64,000 nt of DNA from Salinicola halophyticus (GTDB lineage: Bacteria > Pseudomonadota > Gammaproteobacteria > Pseudomonadales > Halomonadaceae): positions 105,570 to 169,569 of the forward strand of contig NZ_PZJN01000004.1 in assembly GCF_003206695.1 (NCBI RefSeq). Reading direction: 5' to 3'. Below, one piece after another: positions 46,691-57,373 of the stretch (the stretch's first letter is position 1; every line of letters begins with the position of its first letter). Below the pieces are notes generated by a model, which searched no databases, was not told the DNA's origin, and saw nothing but the letters and a program-made list of their open reading frames with translations. Position numbers and translations under genes: made by a program.

Positions 46691-49117
46691 TTAATGTAAA
46701 TGCTGCGGCTCACCGGGAAGTATATCGATGTGAAGCGAGGTCCAATGACCCATGGAGCTACCGGGGAAATCGAGGCTTGCCCAGGCGCCGGCCAGCAGCG
46801 GCGAGGCCTCGAGCCAGGCGTCGAGCGCCTGCCGGAAGCGAGCCAGAAACGCGTCTCGCTCTGGCGTATCGTCCATGAAAAACCCGAAGCCACTGTACAG
46901 CCCCTCGGCATAATCCTGCCAACTACTGTAGTGACGTTCGGCCAGACGCAGCGCGGCGTCGAGATAGTACGAGAGTCGGTTTTCGTCCAGCCAGTCGAGC
47001 TGACGCCCGGCCAGCGCCAGATCGACCAGTTGCGCGACGTCCCAGGCGGTCATGTCCTGATCGTTGCAATGGCAGGCGTTATCCCGAACGTGTTTCAGCC
47101 GCAGGAGATGAATTCGCTCCTCGTCGGCGCAGTCGCCCGACTCGAGGATCGCGATCTCGGCATCGAGTCTTGCTCGATTGAGCGTGTAGGGCGCGTAGTT
47201 GATCAGATAGTCCTGTCGATCGCCCGACCCGACCAGAAAATCGAGAAAATCCACCAGCCCGGCAGCGCCCTGCAGCGCATACTGGTGTTCTACCCATTCA
47301 CCCAGATCGGCCCGATCCTGCGGCGACAATGGCTGCGGCGCCTGCCACAACGCTTCATTGAGCGGCCCCGCCAGCGACATCGCGGTGAAACGCGTCAATG
47401 TCGGCCTGACGCCAGGCTCTCGCCAGGTGATTGCCCGTGAAGGTGACAACCAGCGGAATGGCGAACCGGGGTCGGCAAGGTGCCAGTCGATGTCATCGGC
47501 CAGTGATACTTCCTCCGGCGCCTCATCCTGGCTCAAGACCGTTTCCCAGGCATGCCAGGCGGACAGCAGCCTCAGCGGGCTACTGTAAAAGCGGCTCAGA
47601 ACATCGCACAGCGAGCGAGCTAGCGCCTCGATCTCTGCCGGCGGATAACGGCCGCTGTCCGCCGCCATTACCAGATAGAAGGCATACTTCTCCGCCATCG
47701 TGATCGTCGCCGCATGCTCCGCACAAGCGGCTAGCTGACGCCTGGAGCGTCCGGCGGCTCGGCGGCTCGACGACTGACGGGCATCCGCCGCCAACTGGTT
47801 GAGGTGATGAACCTGGGCAGGCATCCAGAAGCGCGACAGTCCGGCGACGCCCTCTTCCTGATGGAGTCCCAGCACTTCGCTGAGATAGCGTTCCGCATCT
47901 TCGAGCCTGGACTGGCCTATCGGTTCGGCAAGATGTCGACGGTGAACCAGATCCGGATCCCGGATCGCGGCTATGGCCAACACCCAGCTATCAGCCGCGG
48001 CCCGGTGTTGCTGGACGAACGCTCGTGACGAGTCACGCTGAGACGGCTTCAGCGTATCTCGGAGTGATACCTGCCACGGGCTCGCGCTGCCAGCCAGCAG
48101 AGGTTCCCAATCGTCCTCGAACGTGTCGCGAAGATCCCTGCCCTCATAGAGGCTGCGCCCTCGCTGATAGGCCTGGACTACCTCCCGCCAGTCCGCGTAG
48201 CGCTGCTGCAGAAGATCGACGGCATGGGCGGCGAAAGTCTCCGCCTCGGATGCCGAAAGCCAACCGGCGCAATAGCCGAGAAAGGCTTGGTCGACAAGCC
48301 GCAACCAGTCCCACGCCGCCCATTCCAGCGGCTCGCCGTCAGCCAGCAAGCGCAGCAGAACCTGACCGTAATCCCGCTGGTCATTGAGTGACTCAAGCCA
48401 CTCGACCTGCGCCGCCGGCCCCTGACGGCCAACCCGGGTCGCATCCATGTCCCATCCATATCGATGTCCTTGACCGGCAAGCCAGAACAGCAGCGAGAGC
48501 AGCTCATCGCGCCCGCCGACCTCGCCCTGCTCACGCAGCACCGCCTGGCGCTGACGACGTTCATCGGCGGAGCACTCGAAAGGCCATGCCAGCACTGGCG
48601 CAATCGCGGCTCTCGCCCGCCAAGGTCCAGCCGACCAGAGGTTGCCCGACCCCGACGGCGTGGACGACTCGATCGGTCGCAGGTCATGTCGAAGCCGGGA
48701 CCAGGAAACGCCCCGCTGCTGGCGCTCGCGGCTCAACAGTTCGCGGCCCGCCTCGTCCGGAATCGGCTCACCCGCGCGCGCCAATGCCGTCACCCAGCCT
48801 CTGAGCGTCGGAAAAGTCGTCACGATGTCGCGAGCCAGCAAGCACAGCCAGGTGTCATCGGACTGGGGATCGGCCCACCCGGCTCGACTGCCGAGTGCCA
48901 GCAGCTCCAGGGCCTCGAGACGCGACGATGCCACCTCTTGGGTATTCGTCGCACTGTCCCAGAGTCGCCACGCGAACTCATCCCGATCACCGATCCCCAG
49001 GGACTGCAGGCGCACAAATACCTCGTCCGCGCCGAGCGCCTGACGAGGATCGCTGGCAAAGGGCCAACCTCGGAGCGTCAGTTGCTGGGCCCACCACGGG
49101 AAAAGAAGTTCGCTCAA
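46691..49117 (-). CDS. large protein with four DUF1266-like modules, unknown function
   Basis: This 808-residue protein belongs to no family I can name with certainty. Its clearest parts resemble DUF1266 (E. coli YbeU/YbeR). One is WDWLRLVDQAFLGYCAGWLS with QQRYADWREVVQAYQRG (about residues 268-326). Another is AWDVAQLVDLALAGRQLDWL with ERHYSSWQDYAEGLYSG (about 690-749). Weaker copies lie at about 66-112 and 474-529, so modules recur every ~205 residues. No signal peptide or membrane segment is seen. The start is TTG 49117 (L-S-E-L-L-F), with CGAGG seven bases upstream; the frame opens to 49255 without support. DUF1266 has no assigned function. Confidence 0.7.
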   Translation of the reverse strand: MSELLFPWWAQQLTLRGWPFASDPRQALGADEVFVRLQSLGIGDRDEFAWRLWDSATNTQEVASSRLEALELLALGSRAGWADPQSDDTWLCLLARDIVTTFPTLRGWVTALARAGEPIPDEAGRELLSRERQQRGVSWSRLRHDLRPIESSTPSGSGNLWSAGPWRARAAIAPVLAWPFECSADERRQRQAVLREQGEVGGRDELLSLLFWLAGQGHRYGWDMDATRVGRQGPAAQVEWLESLNDQRDYGQVLLRLLADGEPLEWAAWDWLRLVDQAFLGYCAGWLSASEAETFAAHAVDLLQQRYADWREVVQAYQRGRSLYEGRDLRDTFEDDWEPLLAGSASPWQVSLRDTLKPSQRDSSRAFVQQHRAAADSWVLAIAAIRDPDLVHRRHLAEPIGQSRLEDAERYLSEVLGLHQEEGVAGLSRFWMPAQVHHLNQLAADARQSSSRRAAGRSRRQLAACAEHAATITMAEKYAFYLVMAADSGRYPPAEIEALARSLCDVLSRFYSSPLRLLSAWHAWETVLSQDEAPEEVSLADDIDWHLADPGSPFRWLSPSRAITWREPGVRPTLTRFTAMSLAGPLNEALWQAPQPLSPQDRADLGEWVEHQYALQGAAGLVDFLDFLVGSGDRQDYLINYAPYTLNRARLDAEIAILESGDCADEERIHLLRLKHVRDNACHCNDQDMTAWDVAQLVDLALAGRQLDWLDENRLSYYLDAALRLAERHYSSWQDYAEGLYSGFGFFMDDTPERDAFLARFRQALDAWLEASPLLAGAWASLDFPGSSMGHWTSLHIDILPGEPQHLH

Positions 49118-49270
49118 GAAAGACCTCGTGACACGGAAGCGGCTAGCGCCGGTCGGCTTGAATCGCGCCGCAGACAGCAGACGCGGCGGCACAGTATACC
49201 GGAAAGCCGACCTCACGCCGATGGCCCGAGGACCGACCGCCCCGGCGAGAGACAACCGATCGAACCGAGG

Positions 49271-50530
49271 CTAGCTCAATTTCTCGGTGTGGGAGCGCGT
49301 GGCTTGCCCCAGCAGATGGCGCAGCAGGAATTTTCTGACTCTGACCACGAACTGTTCCTGGAACAGAACGCAGAGGAGCACGGTCATGGCCAGAAACAGC
49401 GGATATAGCCACAGATGCAGCTCGCCCGCCGCGGCCAGACAGCCCTTGAAGTTCGTGGAACACAGACCGGGATCGCCGGACAATACTCGTTCGACCCGCG
49501 AGAACACGGCGTATAGCGGCACGTGCAAAGCGAACATCGGCAACGACGCGCCCCCTAGCCTGGTCGCCCACCGCATCAGCCGGGGGCTCCGAGGCTCCCC
49601 CCAATGCGCGGCGACATAGATCAGTGCCAGCTGCGCCCAGAGCAGCAAACCGTTGTGCAGCGCGTAGTACCAGGCGTGACCCAACCCCAGCAGATAGACC
49701 GCGACAACCACGCTGAGCGCCACGATCAATAGCGTCAGGCAGCATTGAGGCAGCGACATCAATCGTCCCTGAGCCTTGCGCTGGGCATAGAAGACATACA
49801 GCAGGATCCCGGAGGCGAACTCCGGTAAGCGGATGAGCGGATTGCGATGCAGGATACCGGTTTCCGGTACGCCATAGTCAGTGGTCAGGATGACGTAGAG
49901 CGGTGGAATCAGATAGAGGATATTGACCAGCAGGATCGCGCGACGCGGGTGCAATACGCGACGTAATCGCGGCGCCAGCCACGGGAACGTCAGGTAGAAG
50001 AAGAATAGCGCGGAAATCGACCAGGACGGCGGATTGAACGTCAGATAAAGCGGGTTCCAGGCGTGCAGCAATGTCAGATTGAGCAGCAAATTGATGCCCG
50101 TCTCCACCGACCCCATGGTGTGGTTCAAGCTCTCCCAGTCCAGCTGTCCGACATCGTTATTGACGTCGTAGACCACGAACTGCAGCGAGATATCGCTGTC
50201 CCCCGGCGCTATCGCGAGGTAGCCGACCAGAGCCGACACCGCCATGGCGAGAACCAGCGAACCGATGTGAATGGGATAGAGATTGGAGAAGCGTTTGAGC
50301 CAGAAGCTTCGGGGCGGTTCCCGCATCTGATGCGACGCATCGAGATAGACGTGTGTCAGCAGAAAGCCCGATAACGCGAAGAAGGCGCTGGTCGAGAAGA
50401 ATCCGATATCGGTCACATAGTGCGACCAGTCACGAATCGACGGGTAGTTATGCAGCGTGTGGAAAATGACGATGTACAGGCCGAGCAGAAAGCGTAACCA
50501 CTCGAGCCCGATAAAGCGTTCTTTGCGCAT
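49271..50530 (-). CDS. acyltransferase 3 family membrane protein (OafA-like)
   Basis: This 419-residue inner-membrane O-acyltransferase has about ten hydrophobic segments. The family opening is FIGLEWLRFLLGLYIVIFH, with the catalytic His, and is followed by ALSGFLLTHVYL and the NPPSWSIS block. Members acetylate or succinylate surface sugars. With opgGH 700 bp away on the same strand, modification of periplasmic glucans (OpgC role) or of O-antigen is possible; that is inference. The start MRKERFIGLEW at 50530 matches family starts; the frame opens to 50575. Confidence 0.88.
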   Translation of the reverse strand: MRKERFIGLEWLRFLLGLYIVIFHTLHNYPSIRDWSHYVTDIGFFSTSAFFALSGFLLTHVYLDASHQMREPPRSFWLKRFSNLYPIHIGSLVLAMAVSALVGYLAIAPGDSDISLQFVVYDVNNDVGQLDWESLNHTMGSVETGINLLLNLTLLHAWNPLYLTFNPPSWSISALFFFYLTFPWLAPRLRRVLHPRRAILLVNILYLIPPLYVILTTDYGVPETGILHRNPLIRLPEFASGILLYVFYAQRKAQGRLMSLPQCCLTLLIVALSVVVAVYLLGLGHAWYYALHNGLLLWAQLALIYVAAHWGEPRSPRLMRWATRLGGASLPMFALHVPLYAVFSRVERVLSGDPGLCSTNFKGCLAAAGELHLWLYPLFLAMTVLLCVLFQEQFVVRVRKFLLRHLLGQATRSHTEKLS

Positions 50531-50640
50531 GGCGGTCGTTGAATCAGGCATCCGTTGCAGATCTCTGGCCGTCAAAAGGCGCTAGTGTACCCGATTCTTG
50601 CCCGCAATATTCTCGCTTGCCGCCGTCTTATTCGCGCCCT

Positions 50641-50682
50641 GTTTCCCGAAAGCTGTTTCCCCAAAAGCGGCTTCTCCGAGAC
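50641..50682. repeat. short imperfect repeat upstream of the acyltransferase
   Basis: GTTTCCCGAAAGCT, GTTTCCCCAAAAGCG and GCTTCTCCGAGAC run head to tail, more decayed than elsewhere. The 304-bp gap 50531-50834 holds this, the next terminator, and no gene that I can support. Confidence 0.5.
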
Positions 50683-50777
50683 TCGGCACCCAGCGGCCTC
50701 GCTTTTTACGACATTCTTTTCGGCGGCTTACTTTTCTGGGATCCGCTTTGAGGGCTTGCTTGTCAAAGCCCCATACA

Positions 50778-50805
50778 GGAAAGCCGCGCATCAGCGCGGC
50801 TTTCC
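50778..50805. terminator. 12-bp hairpin terminator of the GlsB-like gene
   Basis: GGAAAGCCGCGC is perfectly complementary to GCGCGGCTTTCC across ATCA, 30 bp after the minus-strand stop. The T-rich tail is weak on both strands. Confidence 0.6.
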
Positions 50806-50834
50806 GTTTCAGAACCTGGCGCCACGAGACGCGC

Positions 50835-51077
50835 CTAGGCTTTCTTGACCTTGGCAACGATCCACAACAGGATAATCGCGCCAATGGTCGCAACGACCAG
50901 TGAACCGATAAATCCGTTGGAGGACAGCCCCAGCAGGCTGAAGAGGAAGCCGCCGAGCACGGCACCGATGATACCGACTACGATATTTCCCAGAACGCCA
51001 AAACCGCCGCCGCGCATGACCTTCCCGGCGATCCAGCCAGCGATCCCGCCAATGATCAGCCACAAGATAAAGCCCAT
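50835..51077 (-). CDS. GlsB/YeaQ/YmgE family stress-response membrane protein
   Basis: This 80-residue protein has the family pattern MGFILWLIIGGIAGWIAGKVMRGGGFG and GNIVVGIIGAVLGGFLF, with Gly-rich membrane helices (two to three spans). Members rise under general or acid stress; the mechanism is unknown. The start at 51077 has AAGGAGTAAC. It lies between opgH and the acyltransferase on the same strand but has its own ribosome-binding site and probable terminator. Confidence 0.92.
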   Translation of the reverse strand: MGFILWLIIGGIAGWIAGKVMRGGGFGVLGNIVVGIIGAVLGGFLFSLLGLSSNGFIGSLVVATIGAIILLWIVAKVKKA

Positions 51078-51238
51078 AGTGTTACTCCTTGATTCCCTTC
51101 TGCATGGATAGCGCGGGGATAACGTACCGTCATCCCCCTCTAAGCATAGACTCCAATCGAACAATCTTCGAAGTCCTGGAACACGTGAACGACGTCCATC
51201 GTGGCACGTTTTTATCGCGGGCCGACCTGCCGCCTCGA

Positions 51239-53737
51239 TCAGGCGAATGCCGGTACTCGGAAAGAGGCCCTGGTCGGCAACCCGTGCTGATGCCACGCTG
51301 CATGGGCATCAGCGTCTTCCCAGACTCGCCAATGCAACTGGGACAACATCACCGGATCGTCCAGAAACGCTAATCGCTCCAGGTTACTCATTGATGACGG
51401 CCCCTGCCTGACGGCCTGGGTCACCCGCTCGTGGCGGCGGCGCTCGAGCGGCTCGGCGCGAGCATGGCGCGAGGTGCCCAGCGCCGTCGCCAACGCATTG
51501 GAAACCGGATCCAGAACCACCTGGACGAAAGTCGGCGCGGGCGCCGCGGCGTTCATCCGGCCCAGATGACGCACCATTCGACGCAGCACTCGTGGTGGAT
51601 GCGTCTCTTCGGGGATCCGGAACAGGCGCGCCCGGAAGCAGGCTCTGCCGAGCGAGACCCGACTCGATAGCGTCGACACCGGGATCGATATCATCATGGC
51701 CCCCACGATCGGCGACAGCCACCACAGGAAAGTCGGTTCCATGCGATAGACCCCCACTGCCCAGACGGCACCGATCAGCGTCTGACTCCAGTGGTTGCGG
51801 ACCGCATCTCCCCAGGTGGTATCACTGTTCTCACGCGATGGCGATCGCCATTGAATGGCCCAGCCCATGACCGACGTCAACACGAAACGCGTGTGGAACA
51901 GCATGCGTACCGGCGCCAGCGCCATCGAGAAAAGTGACTCCAGCACCATGCTCAGCAGCACCTTGAGCGGCCCGCCGAACTGACGACTGCCCTGAACCCA
52001 CACCAAGATCACGCTCAATACCTTGGGCAGGAACAGCAGTGTCGCCGTGGCGCCGAACAGACCCACGGCAAGCGTCGGGTTCCACTGGGGCCATACCGGA
52101 AACATCATTCCCGGTTCGGGGAAGTAATTGGGCGTACTCAGGGTGTGCACCGCCAGTAGCGCGGTCGACAACACAAGGAACAGGAACCAGAGCGGCGCCG
52201 AGATGTAGGACATCAGACCGGTCAGGAACACGGCCCGGTGTACCGGGTGGATCCCTTTGGACAAGAACAGCCGGAAGTTCATCAGGTTGCCGTGACACCA
52301 GCGCCGGTCGCGACCGAGCTCTTCCAACAGGTTGGGCGGCATTTCCTCGTAGCTGCCTTCCAGCTCGTAGGCGATCCATACCCCCCAACCAGCGCGGCGC
52401 ATCAACGCGGCCTCGACGAAATCGTGGGACAGGATCTCGCCGGACATCGATCCCTTGCCGGGTAGCGGCGCTAGCATGCAGTGGCGCATGAACGGCGCCA
52501 TCCGGATGATGGCGTTGTGCCCCCAGTAATGCGACTCCCCCAACTGCCAGAAGTGCAGCCCGGCGGTGAACAGTGGGCCGTAGACGCGCGTGGCGAACTG
52601 CTGCATGCGCGCGTAGAGATTCAGGCGCCCGGAAGCCCGCGGCGCCGTCTGCACGATGCCGGCCTCCGAATGCGCTTCCATCATCTGAACCAGGCGAGTC
52701 AGGCAGCTCCCCGTCATCACGCTATCGGCATCGAGCACGAGCATATAGCGGTAGAGCGCCCCCCAGCGTCGGCAGAAGTCGTCGAGATTGCCGCTCTTGC
52801 GCTTGACGCGTCGCTGACGACGGCGGTAGAAGACCTGGCCGAAGACATCGAGATCCCGACACAGCGCCAACCACGCGTGGGTTTCCTCGATCGCGATGTC
52901 GGGATCGAAGGTGTCGCTCAGGATAAAAACGTCGAAATGACGATCGTTACCGCTCTGGCGCAGCGATTCGATCGTTGCCCGCACGCCGGCGAAAACCCGT
53001 GGCACATCTTCGTTGCAGATCGGCACCAGCAGCGCGGTGCGTGCGTCGTCCGGAATCGGTTCGTCACCCACCTCGGAATCGATGGCGTAACGGTCCTTGC
53101 CACGTAGCAGCTGGAAGAACCCCATCAAGGCGGTCCAGAAGCCGGCCGACACCCACGCGAACAGCAGCACGAACAGCGCGAGAATGGCGATCTCCAGCCA
53201 CTGCTGCCCCTGATAAGGCAATACCGTGCGCATCTGGTTGGCCGCTACGAAGCTCTGACCGAAGATCAGCACCAGCAGCACCCAGCGGCGAACGGACGCC
53301 ACCCGCTGCCATCGCGGCGCCGGCCGGGTTTCCCGCTGTCTGCGGCGGAAACCGCGACCCACCCAGTTCTTGAAGCGTTGCCCGTAACGCACGAAAGGGT
53401 TGGTCGACCACTGCTCGGGGGCCAGCGCCGTACGCTGCATCGGCGGCGCGGTCCGCAGTCGCGTGACACCGCGCTCGTCGCTGCTCAGGAACTCGGGCGG
53501 CGCCAACGGCGGCTGGGCATATGCCAGGGCCAGGCGACGGCCCACCGAACTGGCCGCCGGGTCGTCGCCTTCGACCTCGCCGCCGCCCAGCGCGGCATGC
53601 AGAGATGCCATGTCATGCGTATCCAGATCACTGGCCAGCAGCCTGCGCCGCTCCTCGCGATCCTGGGTCTCGAGCGCCAGCCGTTCCAGGTAGTGATCGG
53701 CTGACGTCATCCTGGAAGTGGACGTCGCTTCAGCCAT
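51239..53737 (-). CDS. opgH: osmoregulated periplasmic glucan glucosyltransferase OpgH
   Basis: This 832-residue inner-membrane GT2 glucosyltransferase elongates the beta-1,2 glucan backbone from UDP-glucose. Eight or so membrane spans surround the catalytic domain, with [20 protein letters not shown], the Asp motif [11 protein letters not shown] and the QxxRW-like [11 protein letters not shown]. The N-terminal ~110 residues are a cytoplasmic extension. The start codon overlaps the end of opgG by 8 bp, so the pair is coupled. Glucan synthesis is normally raised at low osmolarity, which is notable for a presumed halophile. Confidence 0.95.
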   Translation of the reverse strand: MAEATSTSRMTSADHYLERLALETQDREERRRLLASDLDTHDMASLHAALGGGEVEGDDPAASSVGRRLALAYAQPPLAPPEFLSSDERGVTRLRTAPPMQRTALAPEQWSTNPFVRYGQRFKNWVGRGFRRRQRETRPAPRWQRVASVRRWVLLVLIFGQSFVAANQMRTVLPYQGQQWLEIAILALFVLLFAWVSAGFWTALMGFFQLLRGKDRYAIDSEVGDEPIPDDARTALLVPICNEDVPRVFAGVRATIESLRQSGNDRHFDVFILSDTFDPDIAIEETHAWLALCRDLDVFGQVFYRRRQRRVKRKSGNLDDFCRRWGALYRYMLVLDADSVMTGSCLTRLVQMMEAHSEAGIVQTAPRASGRLNLYARMQQFATRVYGPLFTAGLHFWQLGESHYWGHNAIIRMAPFMRHCMLAPLPGKGSMSGEILSHDFVEAALMRRAGWGVWIAYELEGSYEEMPPNLLEELGRDRRWCHGNLMNFRLFLSKGIHPVHRAVFLTGLMSYISAPLWFLFLVLSTALLAVHTLSTPNYFPEPGMMFPVWPQWNPTLAVGLFGATATLLFLPKVLSVILVWVQGSRQFGGPLKVLLSMVLESLFSMALAPVRMLFHTRFVLTSVMGWAIQWRSPSRENSDTTWGDAVRNHWSQTLIGAVWAVGVYRMEPTFLWWLSPIVGAMMISIPVSTLSSRVSLGRACFRARLFRIPEETHPPRVLRRMVRHLGRMNAAAPAPTFVQVVLDPVSNALATALGTSRHARAEPLERRRHERVTQAVRQGPSSMSNLERLAFLDDPVMLSQLHWRVWEDADAHAAWHQHGLPTRASFRVPAFA

Positions 53738-55328
53738 TGGCCGGCAGCCGGTAATACCAGGTCTCGGAGACTCGCTTGTCGCCCTGGTTCAGATGGGCGC
53801 GAATATCCAGCGGCTGATTCTTGTCGCTGCGCTTGATCTTGACGAACACGCGCCAGCCGCCGGTCGCCGGGTTACGCTCGGCATGACTGTCCACCAGTTC
53901 ACCGTTGTCACCGACACTGGCTTGAACACTGATGTTGGCATCGTCGCCCAGACCGGACAGCGAAGGTCCGACGAAGTCCAGTACGAAGGCCGTCGAGCCG
54001 TCGGCTTCCCGAACCAGGTCGTCCTTGCGAACTTCCCCGCGAGAACGCCGCGTCTGATCCACCCAGGCGAGCGAGGAATCGAGGTAACGACTCTCGTCCT
54101 TGGTCACGGTGAGGCGGTAGTCGTAGTCCAACGTCTTGTCGGGCTGGGGTTCGGGCGCAGTTTCCGGCAGCCACATGGAGACGATATTGTCGTTGGTCTC
54201 GTTGGGAGTCGGAATCTGGATCAGCTCTACCTTGCCCGCGCCCCATTCGTTCTGGGGTTCGATCCAGGCGCTGGGACGCAAGTCATAACGACTATCGATG
54301 TCCTGGTAATTGTCGAAATCATGATCGCGCTGCATCAGACCGTAGCCCCGCAGTCGCGGCGTGGCCTGCTCGTTCATCATCAACTTCGCCGGGTTGGCCA
54401 GCGGCCGCCAGGTCCAGCCGTTCTGAGAATCACTGATCAGCAGGCCATTGGAATCGTGGATAGCAGGCCGATAGTTCAGCGTCGAAGACGGCTGTTCCGG
54501 GCCGTACAGGTACATGCTGGTCAGCGGCGCCACACCCAGCTTCTCGACAGGGCGGCGCAGGAACAAGCTCGATTTGACGTCCACCACAGTGTCATCGCCC
54601 GGACGCAGCACGAAACGGTAGGCGCCGGTGAGGCTGGGCGAATCCAGCAGGGCAAAGATCGTCAGATACTGACTCGCCTTGCTTGGCTTGACGATCCAGA
54701 ACTCCTTGAAGCGGGGGAACTCTTCGCCGGAGGGCAAGCCGGTATCCACCGCGAGACCACGGCCGGAAACGCCGTAAACCTGATCTTTACCGATGACGCG
54801 AAAGTAGCTCGCCCCGAGGAAGACCATGGTTTCGTCCTTGCGATCGGACTGATTGAGCGCGTAATTGACCTTGAACCCGGCGATGCCCAGGCCATCGTTG
54901 TTCTTGACGTCATCCGCCAGATCCAGATTGCCATAGGTGAAATCGTCGGCGTTGAACGCGAAATCGTGGACGCCTTGGTCGTCGACGCTATGCAGCTGAA
55001 TGGCGCTGTCGTAATGCATGCCTTCATGGAAGAAGCTGAGAGTGAAAGGGACTCCTTCATCTCCACTCCAGACATCACGGTCACGCTTATACTGGATCTG
55101 CTCGTACTGACCATAATCCAGATTGCGCAGCGCCTCCGGCAAATTTCTCTCAGGTTCGCTGTAACCCTGCTTTGAAAGGTCTTCGGCTTTCTTCGCGACA
55201 TCATCGAAACCAAAAGCCAACACATTTTGGGCGATACCGCTGAGTAGCAGCCCGGTCAGGGCTACCACCGGAAGAAGCGCCTTGCGTTTTTCAAGGTTAC
55301 TCCGCCGGATCAATGCACTCACACTCAT
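53730..55328 (-). CDS. opgG: periplasmic glucan biosynthesis protein OpgG
   Basis: This periplasmic protein of about 532 residues has a signal peptide (about 18-38, ending NVLA-FGFDD) and the OpgG beta domain. Recognisable parts are [46 protein letters not shown] and the [24 protein letters not shown] block. It is thought to branch or process glucans made by OpgH. The ATG at 55328 sits directly on AGGAGT, too close to pair with the ribosome; GTG at 55322 (third codon) has better spacing and may be the real start. The frame opens to 55493. Confidence 0.95.
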   Translation of the reverse strand: MSVSALIRRSNLEKRKALLPVVALTGLLLSGIAQNVLAFGFDDVAKKAEDLSKQGYSEPERNLPEALRNLDYGQYEQIQYKRDRDVWSGDEGVPFTLSFFHEGMHYDSAIQLHSVDDQGVHDFAFNADDFTYGNLDLADDVKNNDGLGIAGFKVNYALNQSDRKDETMVFLGASYFRVIGKDQVYGVSGRGLAVDTGLPSGEEFPRFKEFWIVKPSKASQYLTIFALLDSPSLTGAYRFVLRPGDDTVVDVKSSLFLRRPVEKLGVAPLTSMYLYGPEQPSSTLNYRPAIHDSNGLLISDSQNGWTWRPLANPAKLMMNEQATPRLRGYGLMQRDHDFDNYQDIDSRYDLRPSAWIEPQNEWGAGKVELIQIPTPNETNDNIVSMWLPETAPEPQPDKTLDYDYRLTVTKDESRYLDSSLAWVDQTRRSRGEVRKDDLVREADGSTAFVLDFVGPSLSGLGDDANISVQASVGDNGELVDSHAERNPATGGWRVFVKIKRSDKNQPLDIRAHLNQGDKRVSETWYYRLPANG

Positions 55329-55607
55329 ACTCCTGTCATAGCTATCTTGCCCAATAACCAAGGGCCCGAATCGTTCAAGGCCATGCACGCCATACTGTAA
55401 ACGGTAAGCCAAGCCAAGCTGAAAAAGCGCCACCGTAGGACGGCGCAACGACACAACTTGCGATGAATAATGACGGGATAGCGAAGCCTCCATGCTTCGT
55501 ACTCCGTAAGTCTAGCATACGCTACACTGAGGCACGGAAAGTCCTCCTGGCCGGCCCGCGCCGTATCGACGCTTGCCATCTGAATCATCGTTGGATGAGG
55601 CCGATGA

Positions 55608-57164
55608 ATGCGTATCGAATCGCACCCCGATCGGATGATCATGCCAGCCGACTTGCCCCGTTGGCTGGGCATAATGGCGTATCTGGCGATTTTCAGCTAC
55701 CCCCTGGTCCAGGCCGACCAGCTGTATCGCGACGATATCTGGCGAGCCTTTCACGGAGAAATGGGCTGGGTTTCCAACGGTCGTCCGCTCTCCAGTCTGC
55801 TCGTTCTGCTCGTCAACGGCGGCCCGCGCCTGGCCGATCTCTCGCCACTGCCATTATGGTTGGGCCTCGCCGCCATCGCGTTCTCGCTTCTGCCATGGCG
55901 GCGTCGCCTGCGGCCATTCGACCCGGGTTACGCCTGGTTGGCGATGCTGATTCTGGTCGTACAGCCGTTTTTCCTACAGAACCTCTCCTATCATTTCGAT
56001 GCCCTGCCCATGAGTCTGGCGCTGGCCTGCGCCGTCACCGGTATCGCCTGCGCGCTGGATCCACGTGAAAACCATCGGTGGCAAACCGGATTTCGCTGGC
56101 TGGCGGGTGGCGGGGCGATGCTGGCTTCGCTGTTTTTCTACCAGCCGGCCGCCAACGTCTACTTCGTGCTGCTTGCCTTTCACGTCGCCCTGAGCATAGC
56201 GCACCGCGGACGCCCGAACTGGCCCCTCCACCTGGGGGCGCTGGCGATCGGGAGTCTGGCGCTGGTGATATCAAAGATCGTCTCTTCCGGGTTGATCGAT
56301 GGCGCCTACAGCATGCAGCACAGCAGCCTGGCCCCGCTGGACCAGTTGCCCGGCCACTTGATCGAACAGACGAGACAATTCTGGCATTACGCGGCAGCGA
56401 CCCTGGACAAGCCGACCTGGTGGCTCGTGATCGGGCTGGCGGTGGTGACGCCGGTCGGGCTGACGGTCGCAGCCTGCCGTCGGCGCAATCCCGCGGGGCT
56501 GGCTCTGATGATCGTGATACTGCTCTGCCTGCCGATGAGCGGGCTGGGGTTTCTGTCTGCGCTGGCGAATCCGATCTGGCAACCCCGAGTCATGACGGGG
56601 TTCGGCGCGCTGTACGCCGGCCTGCTGTTCTGCGCCCTAGCCGGGCTGGGGCGGCTGCCTCTGTCGCCGATCGGCAGGCGCTGCTTCAGCTGGCCGCTGA
56701 TCGCCGTGGCGCTCGGCACACCATTGAGCCTGGCCTACGCCTACGGCAACGCCCAGCGTCAGCAGGCACTGTTAACCGACAACGTCTCCATGACGCTGAT
56801 CGACGATCTCGCCACCCAACCGATCGCCGCACCGTTGATGATCGATGGCGCCCTTCCCTACTCCCGACCCACCCGCAACGCGATTGCCATCCATCCTTTT
56901 ATCGGTGAACTGATCTCACCCTATCTCGACAACGGCTACTGGTGGGGTTATCAGGACCTCTATCGCCAGGGGCTATCGTCGGCCTTCGAGCTCAACGACG
57001 ATCCAAAGCTGCGCCAACGATTCGAGGCTCGGTGCCGACAGCTCCAGCCTTTGGCCCGCCACGCCTGGTACACGCTCTACGCGTTCGAGGGGAACTACGT
57101 TGCCTCGTTCAACGCCGAGTGCCATCGCGGCCTGACCGCGAGCGAACTTCCGATAGACGACTGA
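55608..57164 (+). CDS. GtrII-like membrane glucosyltransferase
   Basis: This multi-spanning protein of up to 518 residues has the GtrII opening QLYRDDIWRAFHGEMGWVSNGRPLS: an Asp pair after the first helix and the NGR motif. About ten membrane segments and a soluble C-terminus follow. Family members (Shigella GtrII) glucosylate O-antigen from a polyprenyl-glucose donor. ATG 55608 begins the frame; ATG 55635 (MIMPADLPRW) is an equally good start. It is divergent from opgG with 279 bp between, including the opgG promoter. No gtrA/gtrB partner is nearby, which is unusual. Confidence 0.8.
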   Translation: MRIESHPDRMIMPADLPRWLGIMAYLAIFSYPLVQADQLYRDDIWRAFHGEMGWVSNGRPLSSLLVLLVNGGPRLADLSPLPLWLGLAAIAFSLLPWRRRLRPFDPGYAWLAMLILVVQPFFLQNLSYHFDALPMSLALACAVTGIACALDPRENHRWQTGFRWLAGGGAMLASLFFYQPAANVYFVLLAFHVALSIAHRGRPNWPLHLGALAIGSLALVISKIVSSGLIDGAYSMQHSSLAPLDQLPGHLIEQTRQFWHYAAATLDKPTWWLVIGLAVVTPVGLTVAACRRRNPAGLALMIVILLCLPMSGLGFLSALANPIWQPRVMTGFGALYAGLLFCALAGLGRLPLSPIGRRCFSWPLIAVALGTPLSLAYAYGNAQRQQALLTDNVSMTLIDDLATQPIAAPLMIDGALPYSRPTRNAIAIHPFIGELISPYLDNGYWWGYQDLYRQGLSSAFELNDDPKLRQRFEARCRQLQPLARHAWYTLYAFEGNYVASFNAECHRGLTASELPIDD

Positions 57165-57373
57165 AACGCCGCCGGTGCGCCATCCGGGGCTATTTGTCCG
57201 TTTTTGAACTGCCGATCAGCGTCGACATTGTCCAAACGCCTACACATTGGTTTAGCTATGTCAGACAAATGGCGAATAGCGGTTTGATCCGAGTTGTCTG
57301 AAACTGCGCGGGTAATGTGGCGCAACCCCAAACAGCGGCCGCCACTGGGATGCATTCAACTAGGACACTCTCT

